In this document: piece after piece, positions 49,062 to 62,200 of the stretch | Position numbering within the stretch: position 1 is the first letter of the stretch | Layout: each line of letters starts with the position of its first letter | Assembly: GCF_008831285.2 (NCBI RefSeq) | Contig: NC_045139.1 | Coordinates: 3,170,704-3,234,703, forward strand | Direction of reading: 5' to 3' | From: Nymphaea colorata | Lineage: Eukaryota > Streptophyta > Magnoliopsida > Nymphaeales > Nymphaeaceae | Length of the DNA stretch: 64,000 nt | Notes under the pieces: model-generated | Told to the model about the DNA's origin: nothing | The model's input: the letters and a program-made list of their open reading frames with translations, nothing else | Database searches by the model: none | Position numbers and translations under genes: made by a program

Positions 49062-50050
49062 ATGAAATGGGCACTTTTATGGAATAGTCTGGTATTTTTA
49101 AGGTGCCTTTGAATTAAAGGAGTTTTGTGCAAGGCATGCCAACTTATTTGCATTGGGTCCCTAGCTCACTTTTATGAGTACATGGCATGCACATGAACCT
49201 GTTCATTCATGATAGAAATATAACAATGTTCAATTCTCTTTGATGTGAAGAAGAGGATGCTTTTTTCTGAATTCATGTATTTTTGGAAGATAGGACTACT
49301 TCCATAAAGAACCAATCTTCACATTTAATTTCATGAAGTGGGGAAAATAAATTTTGACGTTGGCATGCTTACTCTATCATATTAATGCCGTAATGGACCA
49401 GCTAAGGTTTGGTTCCATTAAGAAGACTGAAGATTGCACGAGATTTTCACTCTTCTGAGGGCAAAACCTGCAACAAATCCTATCACAGTGACAACGACCT
49501 TCCACCATACAAAGTTTCAGCGTCGGAAAGCAATAAACATACAGGTACCATTGAAGAAGTCCTTAATTAATCTATGGCGACAAGCAGAAGCACCATTAAA
49601 GAAAAGGAGCCTTTGATGGTGAAGCTTCTTCCCCAATGTACACCTGATCTTGAGTGCAGGTAACAGAACAGCTCCATGTGGGAAGCTCGGTGAAGAACTA
49701 GTTGCCTTTGATGGCGAAGATTCTAAGATCGACACAGGATTTAATATGGCATGCATTTTTCCTTTGATGTTTGAAGAAATCCACACAAAAATGTATGTTT
49801 TTATCAAACTGAGAATCTCGATTCTGAGTTGAGATGGTCATTTGAGGTTCCCATTGTTGCTTAAATTAATCCATGAACTTCAATGATGAATTAAGACCAT
49901 ATCAGATCGAAGGTTATCGAACACACGGAAAAAATAAGCAGTTAAGCACCATCCTTTTTCGCATAAGGTCGTCTCTCAGAGTTTAATTCATCATGAAAAG
50001 AATAATAAACAGATCTGAGAATTCGTAACTAACTCCACCGATTTGGTTTC
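49062..50050. other. Spacer downstream of right plastid-protein copy
   Basis: No gene is supported. The overlapping 60-96-codon frames at 49,434-49,832 on both strands show no domain. The last part holds the 3' UTR of the minus-strand gene that ends at 50,051. Confidence 0.5.
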
Positions 50051-50491
50051 CTAGCGATGAAGAGGGAGACTGAGAATCCAGTTGCAGGCTCCGATCAAAT
50101 TGAAGAGAACCACAGAAGCTGCAGTGGGTAGGCTCAAGCCCACCATCGCCAACATGCCCACACCCACACTCGGCCTTGTGCTGATCAAGAACCTCTGTAA
50201 CAGCCCCACCCCTTCACATACTTGAGAAGCATAAGCAACATGGTATTTCTTCTCCCAATCCGCCCCACCAGCAGGGGATTCATAGTTCCTCTCCACCATC
50301 TTCATCTCATGAATCCTCCTCCTCAGCACAAACATGTTCTCGTCGACAATCCGGCCACCGAACTTCCCGTTATCCGCATCCCTTGATGCAGCAATAATCC
50401 GGCAACGCCGGTGACCGGACGGCGGCTTAAGAGGTCGGCCAGAAATGGGCAGCCTAATGGCTATAGGACTGCTGGAGCTTGTCATTTGCAT
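50051..50491 (-). CDS. Probable plastid-targeted membrane protein, unnamed family
   Basis: An intact single-exon gene for 146 residues. The first 40 residues are rich in Ser, Pro and Arg with few acidic residues (MQMTSSSSPIAIRLPISGRP), like a chloroplast transit peptide. A conserved-looking middle follows (VLRRRIHEMKMVER, DWEKKYHVAY, QRFLISTRPSVGVGMLAM), and a hydrophobic stretch at about residues 107-135 could span a membrane. I recall similar plant proteins described only as uncharacterised and chloroplastic. The function is unknown. The paralogue at 45,153-45,629 on the opposite strand shares the whole arrangement but has a stop codon. Both genes have a TATA box close upstream, which argues that this copy is expressed as a short mRNA. 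Confidence 0.75.
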   Translation of the reverse strand: MQMTSSSSPIAIRLPISGRPLKPPSGHRRCRIIAASRDADNGKFGGRIVDENMFVLRRRIHEMKMVERNYESPAGGADWEKKYHVAYASQVCEGVGLLQRFLISTRPSVGVGMLAMVGLSLPTAASVVLFNLIGACNWILSLPLHR

Positions 50492-50563
50492 GGTGCTTAT
50501 ACCTGGTGAGGAACAGTTCAGCAGATGGGAAGGAGAAGATGGTAGAAAGAGATCAAGAGCCTG

Positions 50564-50571
50564 CTATTTAT
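50564..50571 (-). promoter_or_regulatory. TATA box of right plastid-protein gene
   Basis: ATAAATAG on the minus strand lies about 73 bases upstream of the ATG at 50,491. It is followed by a CT-rich leader with no ATG before the start codon. Confidence 0.55.
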
Positions 50572-50904
50572 GTAGGTCTGGGATGAATGCAGAAGCAATT
50601 GAGCACCTGCATATTCTTGGTGACGTGCTAATGAAAATCTTGGCCTCGTCGAAACGTGCCGTTTGCAAAGTGCGACAAAGGATTTGGATTGTTCTTGATG
50701 TGAGCAATCACCTAATTCAACTAACAAGGGAAAAGCAAATGCCAAACTTTGGTATTTTAATTAAATTTACATTGCAAAATCTTAGGAAAAGATATGCTTA
50801 AGGAAAGCTGATCTTCTGTTTCACTCTTTCTCTTTCTTTCTCCTTCCTGAGTAACTCAGTATCTTAAAAAAAACAACTTGGTTTGTTGTTTTGACCCCGG
50901 ACCC

Positions 50905-51085
50905 CGAAGCAGAGGCTGTGGAGATGGTGGGCAATTGCCCTCACAAACCACAATTTTTATTTTTTATTTTTATATTGATGTATTAAGAAAATTTTATTCA
51001 TTTATATGTTGGCATCTTTTAAAAATAAAAAAAAATATAACTAGTGCCACTTAGCCAGAATTTTTTAGTTCTGCCCTTGGTTTGA
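50905..51085. repeat. Palindrome-type dispersed repeat copy
   Basis: GAAGCAGAGGCTGTGGAGAT precedes GGTGGGCAATTGCCCTCAC, then an AT-rich tail ending TTTTTTAGTTCTGCCCTTGG. One arm of the palindrome has mutated (CCCTCAC for CCCACAC). Confidence 0.6.
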
Positions 51086-51824
51086 CCTTCTTATAGCTGA
51101 TGACTCGTGGGGTTCATATTAAGTTTGATATCAAGTTTGGTATACGAAGCCCTAGTAAGTAGTGGAGCTACAGCCCAGCTCTTCTGTGAAGCTAGACCTA
51201 AGTATAGTTAGATTCACGACTTTATTCCACAGTTTTCGTGAAAAATGTGACTTAATTTTAATATTGCAAAGTTGCAAAAATATTCTCGCTTCTGAAATCG
51301 TAAGAAAAAGGTGAGTCCAACAACCATATTAATTTCCCTAATCTTTTTGTTGAAAAATGTGGCCACTCCGTTGGCCATGCATGTCTCATTATTTGTCCAT
51401 ATCATATACGTATAACTTAGATTCAAACTCAAACAATTTATATAGAAAAAAACTGACAAGGACGTCTACAAGAATTCTCAATAATAAACTTAAGTGAACT
51501 TAACTAAGCAATAATGTAAAGTATGCACCAAGGAGACTTTAAATAATACACTTCCATAAATGGTTGACATGAAACTTATAAAAAAATGAGTATAAGAACT
51601 CACATCAACTAACTTACATAGTGAGCTACTATCCAAGCACCTAACGCCCTTGGAAAAACAGCTTGGGAAGTGAGCACGCAACATTATTCAACTTATTAGA
51701 TTTGATGCATTACACAATGGCAGGCACTCTTATCTTTAGGGAGGACTAGTGGGTGGTGGAAAAATCTACCGAATTTTAAAAGGAGACTCACAGCCTCTTG
51801 AATCTTTTCGACTCTTTCAAGAAG

Positions 51825-51882
<58 letters not shown>

Positions 51883-52811
51883 TAGACGCCTACATGAATG
51901 AAGATAGGAAATCAAAGTCCAAGTTGTTCATGGCATGGACGGTCAGGAGGGCTCAGTATGAATTCATCAAAAGTGCAAACTACTACAGCTTTTGGACCTT
52001 CCCTACCTCTCCACTGGTCTCAAATCGAACCGTGTGTAAGTGGTTTTTCTATTATGTCACGATTTATAGATCCACTAAAGAATATAACATATATATACCT
52101 TTTACCATATGCAATATTTATTTATCATATGTTCACATATTTGTGATGATATCTGGACCGTCTGATTGCGCTGAAATCTGACGGTTCAGATGAAATATGA
52201 TATTTATGTGAATGTATTTACTTGATGGTTATTTGTCATTTTATATTTATAGATGATGACCTTTTCCATGATTTCATTTCTGCGCGCCCCCCTGCTCCTG
52301 TAGAGGGAAATGCATCGAACAGGAGGTACAACATGGCGAAGAGAACATGTTGTTCTCAGTTTGACGGATGTGGCTTGAATACTGCGTCAGGCTTTAGAGC
52401 AGGATCAAACTCAATATCAGACATCAGACATCGCATATGCTTTGATCAGGTTTTTATCCACATTATGCACAGAGTGGATCCAGAAGAAGGACTAGATATG
52501 TGGATTTCAGTAGAACAATGCAAATAAACTTTACTTGGTGAATCATAGGAGAGCTAGTGGACTAGATCTAGGATAGAAGCAGCTTCACTATTCTTTGAAC
52601 TGTAATGAATCTTGCCTTCTATGTATTAGCTGAACCATTGCATCCTTAGAAAGGGAATTTGAATTGAAAGGCATGACAACTCCACATGGCACCATTCCAA
52701 ATCAGGTATGAGCCGGGCCCGGCTAGCTTGATTCAAAGCAGGGCTCACACACACACATATAATTGAAATATGTCAGATGAATAACTGAAAATTAAAAATC
52801 TATCACTAAAA
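51086..52811. other. Gene-free intergenic stretch
   Basis: No supported gene. A TA microsatellite lies at 51,825. The 101-codon frame at 52,222 has no recognisable domain or splice context, though the block 52,250-52,530 is slightly less AT-rich than its surroundings. Confidence 0.45.
51825..51879. repeat. (TA)n microsatellite
   Basis: About 55 uninterrupted bases of AT. Confidence 0.9.
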
Positions 52812-53720
52812 ATACCAATGTTGTAAAACGCGTATCATAAGCCGTATCGGTCGGGCTTTAAGATACGTCGTATCGTAACCGTATCGTAATTTTTTTAAAA
52901 AATTATTAATAAATCAGATTTTTTTTTTTAAAAAATCAGAAAATTCATAAAAAAATCAGAAAAAATTAAAAATAATAAATTCTTCATAGAAAACATGTTT
53001 GAGATAATGATAGACTTATTATTGCTATAAACTTACGCATTCATCATTCATAGACATCAAAATTCATAACAATATCATTCAACAAAACATAAGCCATATA
53101 GTGATAAAACATTCAAGTGTTCAACAACCATAGATTCACAACTCTTAAGTCGTTCGACACATATAAAATGAAAACACTCTTGACTTGACTCTCATTCATG
53201 ATTCATCATTCATAATCTTCATCTTCATCTTCATCATCAAGAATTGGAAGATCATCACCAACATATTCAACACCAGCATTAGCAGACTCTCCTTCATCGA
53301 CAAAGCTTTCTGTTGCTTCAGCTTCAAGGTTGAAGCATTTAAGATCTTCATCATCAAATATTGTAGCTGGTTCTTCTTCAATCCATGGCTCTAGATCGTC
53401 AAAATTTTTCAAGCTGATAGGATCGAACTGAGATGTATGCTTCCTTGCTAATGATTTTTCTAATTCTCTACGTTAAATAAGAGAAAACTTGTTAATATAT
53501 AATTTCATATACACATATTGTACAAAAAATGTAAACATTAAGCTATATGCCTATATTACCATTGTTTCAACCTCATATTATATCGAACAAAGAAGTCGAA
53601 CAAGTAAATCTCGAATGGGTCTCTGCGAAATCAGCCTGTATCGTACGATACAGGGTGTATCACCCCGTATCGTACGATACGAGCCCTGTATCCCACGATA
53701 CGTGCAATACATGAACGACA
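52812..53720 (-). mobile_element. Decayed hAT (DUF659-type) transposon relic
   Basis: The left edge CAATGTTGTAAAACGCGTATC looks like a plant hAT terminus. Near both edges are clusters of GTATCG words (52,827-52,890 and 53,635-53,702), including perfect palindromes on the right. Between them, on the minus strand, is an exon that resembles the C-terminal tail of a DUF659/hAT transposase. A matching right terminal repeat and target duplication were not found, so the relic is incomplete. Confidence 0.55.
53206..53467 (-). pseudogene. hAT transposase C-terminal exon remnant
   Basis: After an AG acceptor-like site at about 53,468, the minus strand encodes ELEKSLARKHTSQFDPISL, then WIEEEP, IFDDEDL and a very acidic tail ending DEDEDEDYE. 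The DPISL segment followed by a Trp and an acidic DDDL-like tail is characteristic of the extreme C-terminus of plant DUF659/hAT-dimerisation transposases. The catalytic and dimerisation regions are absent from the window, so the enzyme is not made here. Confidence 0.55.
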
Positions 53721-53741
53721 CACCACCTATAAATAAATAAA

Positions 53742-53744
53742 TAA

Positions 53745-53788
<44 letters not shown>
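53742..53788. repeat. (TA)n microsatellite
   Basis: A short AAAT run (53,731-53,750) passes into about 38 bases of TA. Confidence 0.85.
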
Positions 53789-53792
<4 letters not shown>

Positions 53793-53949
53793 TTAACTTG
53801 TCCGATGGCCTTACATCAAACGACTGAAGCGATCAGTCGAAACTGGTGATGAGCGGATGAGACATTCAAATACACCACATGTAGACATGAAGACCCATCC
53901 TTGCCCAATCAAGGTTCTCCATTATCTATGGTACTTCTAATATGTAAAA

Positions 53950-54350
53950 GATTAACAAAAGAAAATTTTAGGTAGTAACCTCTAAGACAAATGCATAAAG
54001 AAATTCATAATAATGAGAAGAAAGAAGCATACTTGGCGAGGGATGAAGCAAATGGGGCTCGCAATAGTCTTCTCTTTGTTGTCGATACAAAAGTGACGAA
54101 ACATCGCATTCTTTTTTGATATTATCCAATACCTTTTTACTATTCTCTTTCTGAAATGGTGTAAATTTCCAGGTTGGTGTAGTGGGAATTCAAGCAGCGG
54201 TTTTTAAAAACACAATTTTACATATTATAGTTTTCAAGAATTTTCAATTGACCCGTATAAAAATTTTGAAAAACATACTTAAAACATTGTGAAAAATTTT
54301 CTCCAAAATGAAACTTTGACTCTGCCAGTGCGAGTGTGAGTGGGCCGATT
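53950..54350. repeat. Dispersed repeat, copy B of a related pair
   Basis: It shares with 47,483-47,810 the ordered words ACAAAAGAAAATTTTAGG, AATTTCCAGGTTGGTGTAGT, GGGAATTCAA(G/A)CAGCGG, ACATATTATAGTTTTCAAG and TTTGACTCTGCCAG. About 200 bases near the start are not shared. This copy may contain an insertion, or copy A a deletion. Confidence 0.65.
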
Positions 54351-55960
<1,610 letters not shown>

Positions 55961-56272
55961 TGCGATATATAAGAAAAATAAGATATATTTTTTTGTTTCA
56001 GATTTGGAAAATATGAAAATGTTTATAGACAGTTGATCCGAAAAATATCCGTTTCAGTCACTATCTCTCTATCTGGGTCTGGAGTAAACGGGCAGCAGCG
56101 ACAGAGAGGAGGCGTCGGCGATAATTTGGACTTGGAGTGAAGAGCGGTTATCGAATCTGCAGCTTCCTCGATCGACAAGGAGAAGAATAAGACTCTCCGG
56201 AGAAGAAGGCGGTTGGACTCGCCTAGTGAGAGAAAGCGTCACTTTCGTTTTCCTGCTTGCGGGAGGAGAAAA
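55961..56272 (+). promoter_or_regulatory. Probable promoter and 5' leader of the TNL gene
   Basis: A TATA-like GATATATAAG lies at 55,964-55,973. From about 56,055 to the ATG at 56,273 the sequence becomes GC-richer and purine-rich, as in a transcribed leader. The coding frame is open back to a TGA at 56,138 but has no ATG before 56,273. Confidence 0.4.
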
Positions 56273-59200
56273 ATGATGGTGATTCCAGCATTGATGATCT
56301 TGCTGATCCTGCTAACTGTTATCTTTCTCAAAGTAAGAGTTTGCTTCAAGGCCGAGACGACATCAGATATAGTTATTAGCCCTCAGAATGATGAGATTCA
56401 TGTGGAAAACATAGGGCCAGAGGAGCCAAAGCCATCAACACCTTCCTTACCCTCCCCAAGGACCATGGTGAGTTCTCAATTTGATGTTTTCCTAAGCTTT
56501 AGAGGTGAAGACACTCGGAAGAGATTCACTGACCATCTATATGAGGGCCTTCGGTTGCGTGGTGTTTCCACCTTCAGAGACAGTGAGGGCTTGAAAAAGG
56601 GTGAGAAGATCGGGGAGCTGCTTGGATATATTGAAAAATCTAAAATCTGTATTCCCATCTTTTCCAAGGGTTATGCTAATTCGAAGTGGTGTTTACGAGA
56701 GCTCACCAAAGTAGTGGAGTGCAACAAAAGGGTGATCCCTGTGTTCTTTGATGTGGATCCCTCTGATGTTAAGAGTCAGAGTGGTGACTTTGCTTCTGGA
56801 TTTAAGAAGCATGAATCCGATGAGACGGTGATGCAGGAGACGGGAAAGTGGAAGGAAGCGTTAAGAAAAGTGGGAAATATCTCTGGCTACACTCTAAAGG
56901 AGACAGATGGGTATGTGTGATAGTAATTCTTCCACTTTAAACATTTGATTATGCTCTCATGGTCTCTCTCTTTGACCTTTTCTTGTTGATATTTTGTTGA
57001 TGATTAGTTTTGGTTTCCTTCTTTTTTGAAAATTTTGTCGGTTAATTTGATGATCTTTTTCATTTTCCTCTTCTCTTTGTTTGGTTGTGCACTCTCTCAA
57101 ATTATATTTTATCATGGCCAAAAGGTAAACAATATTAATCACATTTCCAAGAAATTTTTATGTGATGTTACCCCCATTCTCAATTAGAGGGCTTAAACCT
57201 AATATTATTGGCGCTCTTTAGCAACCAAAAAGATTTCATGTGAGGTTACCACCATCTCTAATATTTATGGGCTTAATGATTTCACATAGATTCAGAAAAC
57301 AAATATTAATCTTTGATTTATAAAACAAAAGGCATTATTGCTCATGAATAAATTAATTTCTCATCTCAAGCATAAACGTTCATAGTTTCTTATAATTTAA
57401 TTTTCTGTCCCATATATTATTTAATTTCTGTTGGTGCTCCAACGCTTTTGGTCAATATATTTGACGGAACAGTTCCTCTCTCCAGTAAATGACCTTTGAA
57501 GTTTGAACCACCCACACTCAGTAGGAGTGCCAGAAGTTTGCATTTTTAGTTCTGTTACCATACGTACCGCATCTTAAATACCACATGTTGAACTGGTAGA
57601 AAACAGTCCCCTTTTTATTACAAAAGAGAAAAGCAGAAATTTGATAAAAATGTTCTTTCAATCGACTTAAGTGAATGGGCCAAACTTTTTCTATGCTTTA
57701 GTAGATGACGATGTTGATAATACAATAGTTTCATTAGGCTGACCGACTTGTGATGTAAAAATTCCTTTCAAGATACACACGAACTTTTTTCTGCAGACTG
57801 ATTTCTTTAATTTCTTCCTTTCCCCTCGGTAGGTACGAGGCCAAGCTTGTACAAATTATTGTCAAGAAGATTTTAGATGAAGTGAACCCATGTCATCTTG
57901 ATGTGGGTGAATATATCGTTGGACATGAATCCTTCCTAGAGGAGCTTGAGAGTACCTTGGATTTGGATATGAAGTCTAATGATGTTAGGATGATCGGCAT
58001 CCATGGAATGGGCGGCATAGGAAAGACCACCCTCGTCAAAGCTCTCTACAATAAAATTTCTTCAGAGTTTGAGGCTTGTAGCTTCATTTCCAATGTCAGG
58101 GAAGCGTCCCAGCAATTTAACGGGATTGTGTCACTTCAACAACAGCTGCTTAAGGACGTATTCAGATCTGATGGACAGTACTCTATTACAGATGAGAGCA
58201 AGGGAACTCAACTCATCAAAGGAAAAATCGGCACGAAGAAAGTTCTTATCATTCTTGATGATGTCGATAGCAAGGTTCAGCTTCGTGCATTGGTTGGCAG
58301 CCGAGATTGGTTTAGAGAGGGAAGCAGGATTGTAATCACAACAAGAGATACAGAACCCTTGACTAAGCATGGAGTGAAGGATGATGAGATTTATGAGCTT
58401 CCGGGATTAAGCCATGATGATTCTATGAAGTTGTTCTGCTACCACGCCTTTCGGAGTGAGAAACCACCAAGTGAGGAATATGTGGAGTTGTGTCAGAAGG
58501 CTGTGTCGAGTACGCAGGGGTTGCCATTAGCTCTGGAAGTCTTTGGGTCACAGTTTTTTGACATGGAGGCTCCAGAAAAATGGAGAGAGTTTTTGAAACC
58601 GTTGGAGGATAGCCAGCACAAAGGAATTTTTGAGAAGCTGAAATTGAGTTATGATAGCCTCAATGAAAATGAGAAGAATGTGTTTTTAGATATCGCATGT
58701 TTTTTCATTGGTAAGAGGATGAGGCATTTCCACTTCGATGTGAAGCAATTTCCCTTTCAAGTGGATGATGTGAAGCAATTTTGGAAAGAATGTGGTTTTC
58801 ACCCAGAGCATGCAATTAATGTCCTAAAGCATAAGTCTCTCATAAAAATTAATAAATGGAAAAGAGACTATGATTCTTTGCAGGCAGAGGTTGGGGAGTG
58901 GTGTTTTGAAATGCATGACCAGATAAGAGATATGGGACGGAAAGTTGTTGAAGATGAAGAGAAAGAAGGGAAGCCATGTAGCCGGCTGTGGAACAATCCC
59001 AAAGTAATAAAGACTTTGCGAAAACAGAGGGTATATAAGCTTCTTTATTATTTGAACCGTTGTGTTGCATACCAGCTTTTACTTTAAAAACAAGATACTT
59101 TTGCCCTTTATTCTACATAGAAGAATTTGAGTACTGCTTCTCTACCATTTTTTTGAAGCTTGTAGCTAGAACCCAAAATTGAGCTTGAGAGACACAAGTA

Positions 59201-62200
59201 TGATTGAGCCAAGGTTGCTTGTGTCAGGTACCAACTGCTACAAGCATTGAAGGGATCATGTTTCAAGGAGGAAAAAGTGCATCTGATATTAGTGCTCCAC
59301 GCCTCCAAGAAATGGATCGGTTGAGGCTGTTTCATGTTCAAGATGAAATATTTAAAGGTTTCCTACATTTACCCGAGGACTTGAAATGGTTGGGATTGCC
59401 AAACTGCCATCATTTCTGGATGCCGACATCTGTCTCTATACCTAAGGAGGTTACTGTCCTTGATCTACATGATAATGACGATATGGCTAATGTTCTACTT
59501 GATAAATGCATTTCAAGAAGCATGGTGATCAATTTTTTTTTTTTACCGTCATAGAATATTCATTTGAAGTTCATATGACCAATTTCCTTCTCTTGGTCAA
59601 TCTGCTTCACCAGGTCTTTGATAACTTGAAGGTTCTTGACCTCAGTTGGACGAGAATAACCATAACCCCTGATTTCTCCGTGATGCCTTGCTTGGTGAAA
59701 TTGACATTTGAAGAATGCAGAGGGTTGGTTGAAGTTCATGAATCGGTGGGGCAACTCAAGAGTTTGGTATGGATAAGCTTGACAGGTTGTGGGGAGTTGG
59801 AGAAACTTCCTGACACCATTTGCCAATTAACTTCCCTCGAGTTCCTTTCTCTTCATAATTGTAAAAAGCTTCTTTATTTGCCAAAGCAATTAGGGAACAT
59901 GACATCTCTAAAACACCTTGACCTTCGCACCACGTCGAGACATATTAAAAGCTTGCCAGATTTCGTGAGAAAGTTGCACATTTTGGAACACTTGCTTATT
60001 GGAAAAAATATTAGAGAGATTACAATTGCCTCACATCCAAATGACATAGTGGTTGTAAGTGAGCTAATATGTTGGTCTGCCTATGTCCTTGATGTGTTGC
60101 CTGATCCATGTTGCCGAAAGAAAACTCAACTCAAGTTGATTGACAACACAGTTGACGAGTTGACAGAGACCTTCAGAAGGTGGGATAACCTCGAGTCATT
60201 GATATTGAATTGTAGGTCCCTCAAATCATTGCCTACTGGGATTGGGCAACTTCTGAAACTGAAGGTTCTCGAGGTGTATAGCGATAACCACATATTAGTT
60301 GATGATGCTCTACCATTGGCAAGTATTGAAAAATTGGTATTAAAATGTGCTGTCCTTGAATATGTTTCTTCCTTTAACAAAAAGACACAAAATCTAAAGC
60401 ACCTAACTTTAAAGTCCAAGAAAATGCAAGTCCTACCAGATTGGATTGGATCGTCGAGCAAGCTTGAGTCTTTAGAACTAAGAGGCTGCAAAATTATGGA
60501 GTTGAAGGTTCCTGCTGATCACTTTAACACTCCGAGAATTCCATTCGTAAGTTGAATCAATACCTACTTGTTTTCTTAAGCATGTACATCTATGCTTTGT
60601 TTTTTTTTGTGGTTTAAGAACCTTGAAAACAATTCATAGTAATAAAGAATTTTCTCTTTTTAGGTGTTTGAGAATTTGAAGATCCTCAATCTTGATGGTG
60701 ACCCAATGAACGTCACCCCTAGCTTCTCTTATCTCCCTTGCTTGGAGAAGTTGGTGCTCATGAATTGCAAGGAGCTAATTGAAGTCCATGAGTCAATTGG
60801 GAGCCTTAAGAAGTTACAATTTCTAAAGATAACAGGATGCACTATGTTGGAGAGATTACCAGACAACATATGTGAATTACGTTCCCTTAAAAGTCTTGAT
60901 CTCATGGGATGCATAAAGCTTTCATTTTTGCCTGAACAATTGGTAGATCACATGGAGTTGCTGGAGGAGCTATGTCTTGATAGAACTGGAATTAGGAGCT
61001 TACCTACAGATTTGATGGCCAAATTAGCGACCAGCCTACGGAGTCTATCCATAAAGAACTGCCAATCTCTAAAGAGCATACCTGAGTCACTTATATGCAG
61101 CCTCTTCAATGGATTGTCTAATAATGATTTTTTTGAGCTGAAGTCCATGGATGCATTGCCCAGGAGATCATTGAGGGCATCAACATCTTGGGAGTTCATG
61201 GATGCATTGCACATATCTTGCTGTAAATCAGTACATAAGCTTTGTTTCACAAATGAGAGAATTGAGAAGTTGACGGATTCTATTGGACGGTTCGAGCATG
61301 TTAAGTTTTTGACACTAAGATGCAAGATGTTGAAAGCTCTACCCGATTCCATTGGGCAACTAAAAGACCTTAAGGATTTGACACTAAAATGTCATACTCT
61401 CGCATTATTTGACTGGATATATTTGTTGGAGAGCCTTGAAAGCCTGAAGGTAGAGTGTCTTGAGTTTGAACCTCTACCTTTTCCGTCTACAACACTTGGG
61501 ACTTCAACAGCAGGTAGCTGCAAGAATGTCAAAAAAGTGCCTTCTATCACTGGACAATTGCGAAGCTTCTCTAAGGATCAGAGCAGCAAGAGTACTGTAA
61601 GCAATGAATCGTGTTTCAATTTTTTTTTTTTTTTTTGCCTTTCTAACATAATCCCCCAAAAGGCCTAATATTTTTTCAAGATATATATAATTCCACCTTT
61701 GCCTAAAATTGCAAAATAGGGTACAACATTTGTGTCATTTTGAAACATTTACAAACCTTTATATTTTCACTTGCACAACTAAAATGAAGTAGCAAAATTT
61801 TAGAAAGCATACAAGAGGTTCATTAGTAGCCAAAACGGAAAATGACCGAAATACCTAATAGCTAAACTCGGATCGGATCATAAATGACTGAAATACTAAT
61901 AGATCTCATGGTCAATCTTAATACCAAATAATATCATTAATTCGATATTTGCTTTTATTATTGATGCTAGAAAGTTAGATTGAGGACTCTGTATTCAGAA
62001 AAATAGGTACATTTTCCAAGACCAATTATTTAGTGTGTTATGGTAATTATTCACTAGCTAATTGAATAATTGCCTATTAGGAACATACTTATGAATATTT
62101 TTAATAACAACGGAAAAGGTTTAAGTTGCTTCAATAAAATTAAAATAATTATATAATAATTATATTTGCGGTTGGGTGTTGCTTGTAAATCTTTAAATAC

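Noticed and set aside
52222-52527. 101-codon frame with several Cys and His residues
   Set aside because: The Cys spacing (TCCSQFDGCG) does not form a recognised zinc-binding pattern, and the frame has no supporting exon structure.
58711-58760. Possible short intron after FLDIACFFIG (TTG|GTAAGAGG)
   Set aside because: The only nearby acceptor would give an intron of about 50 bases, too short for plants, and the frame stays open. A 30 bp duplication explains the extra residues better.
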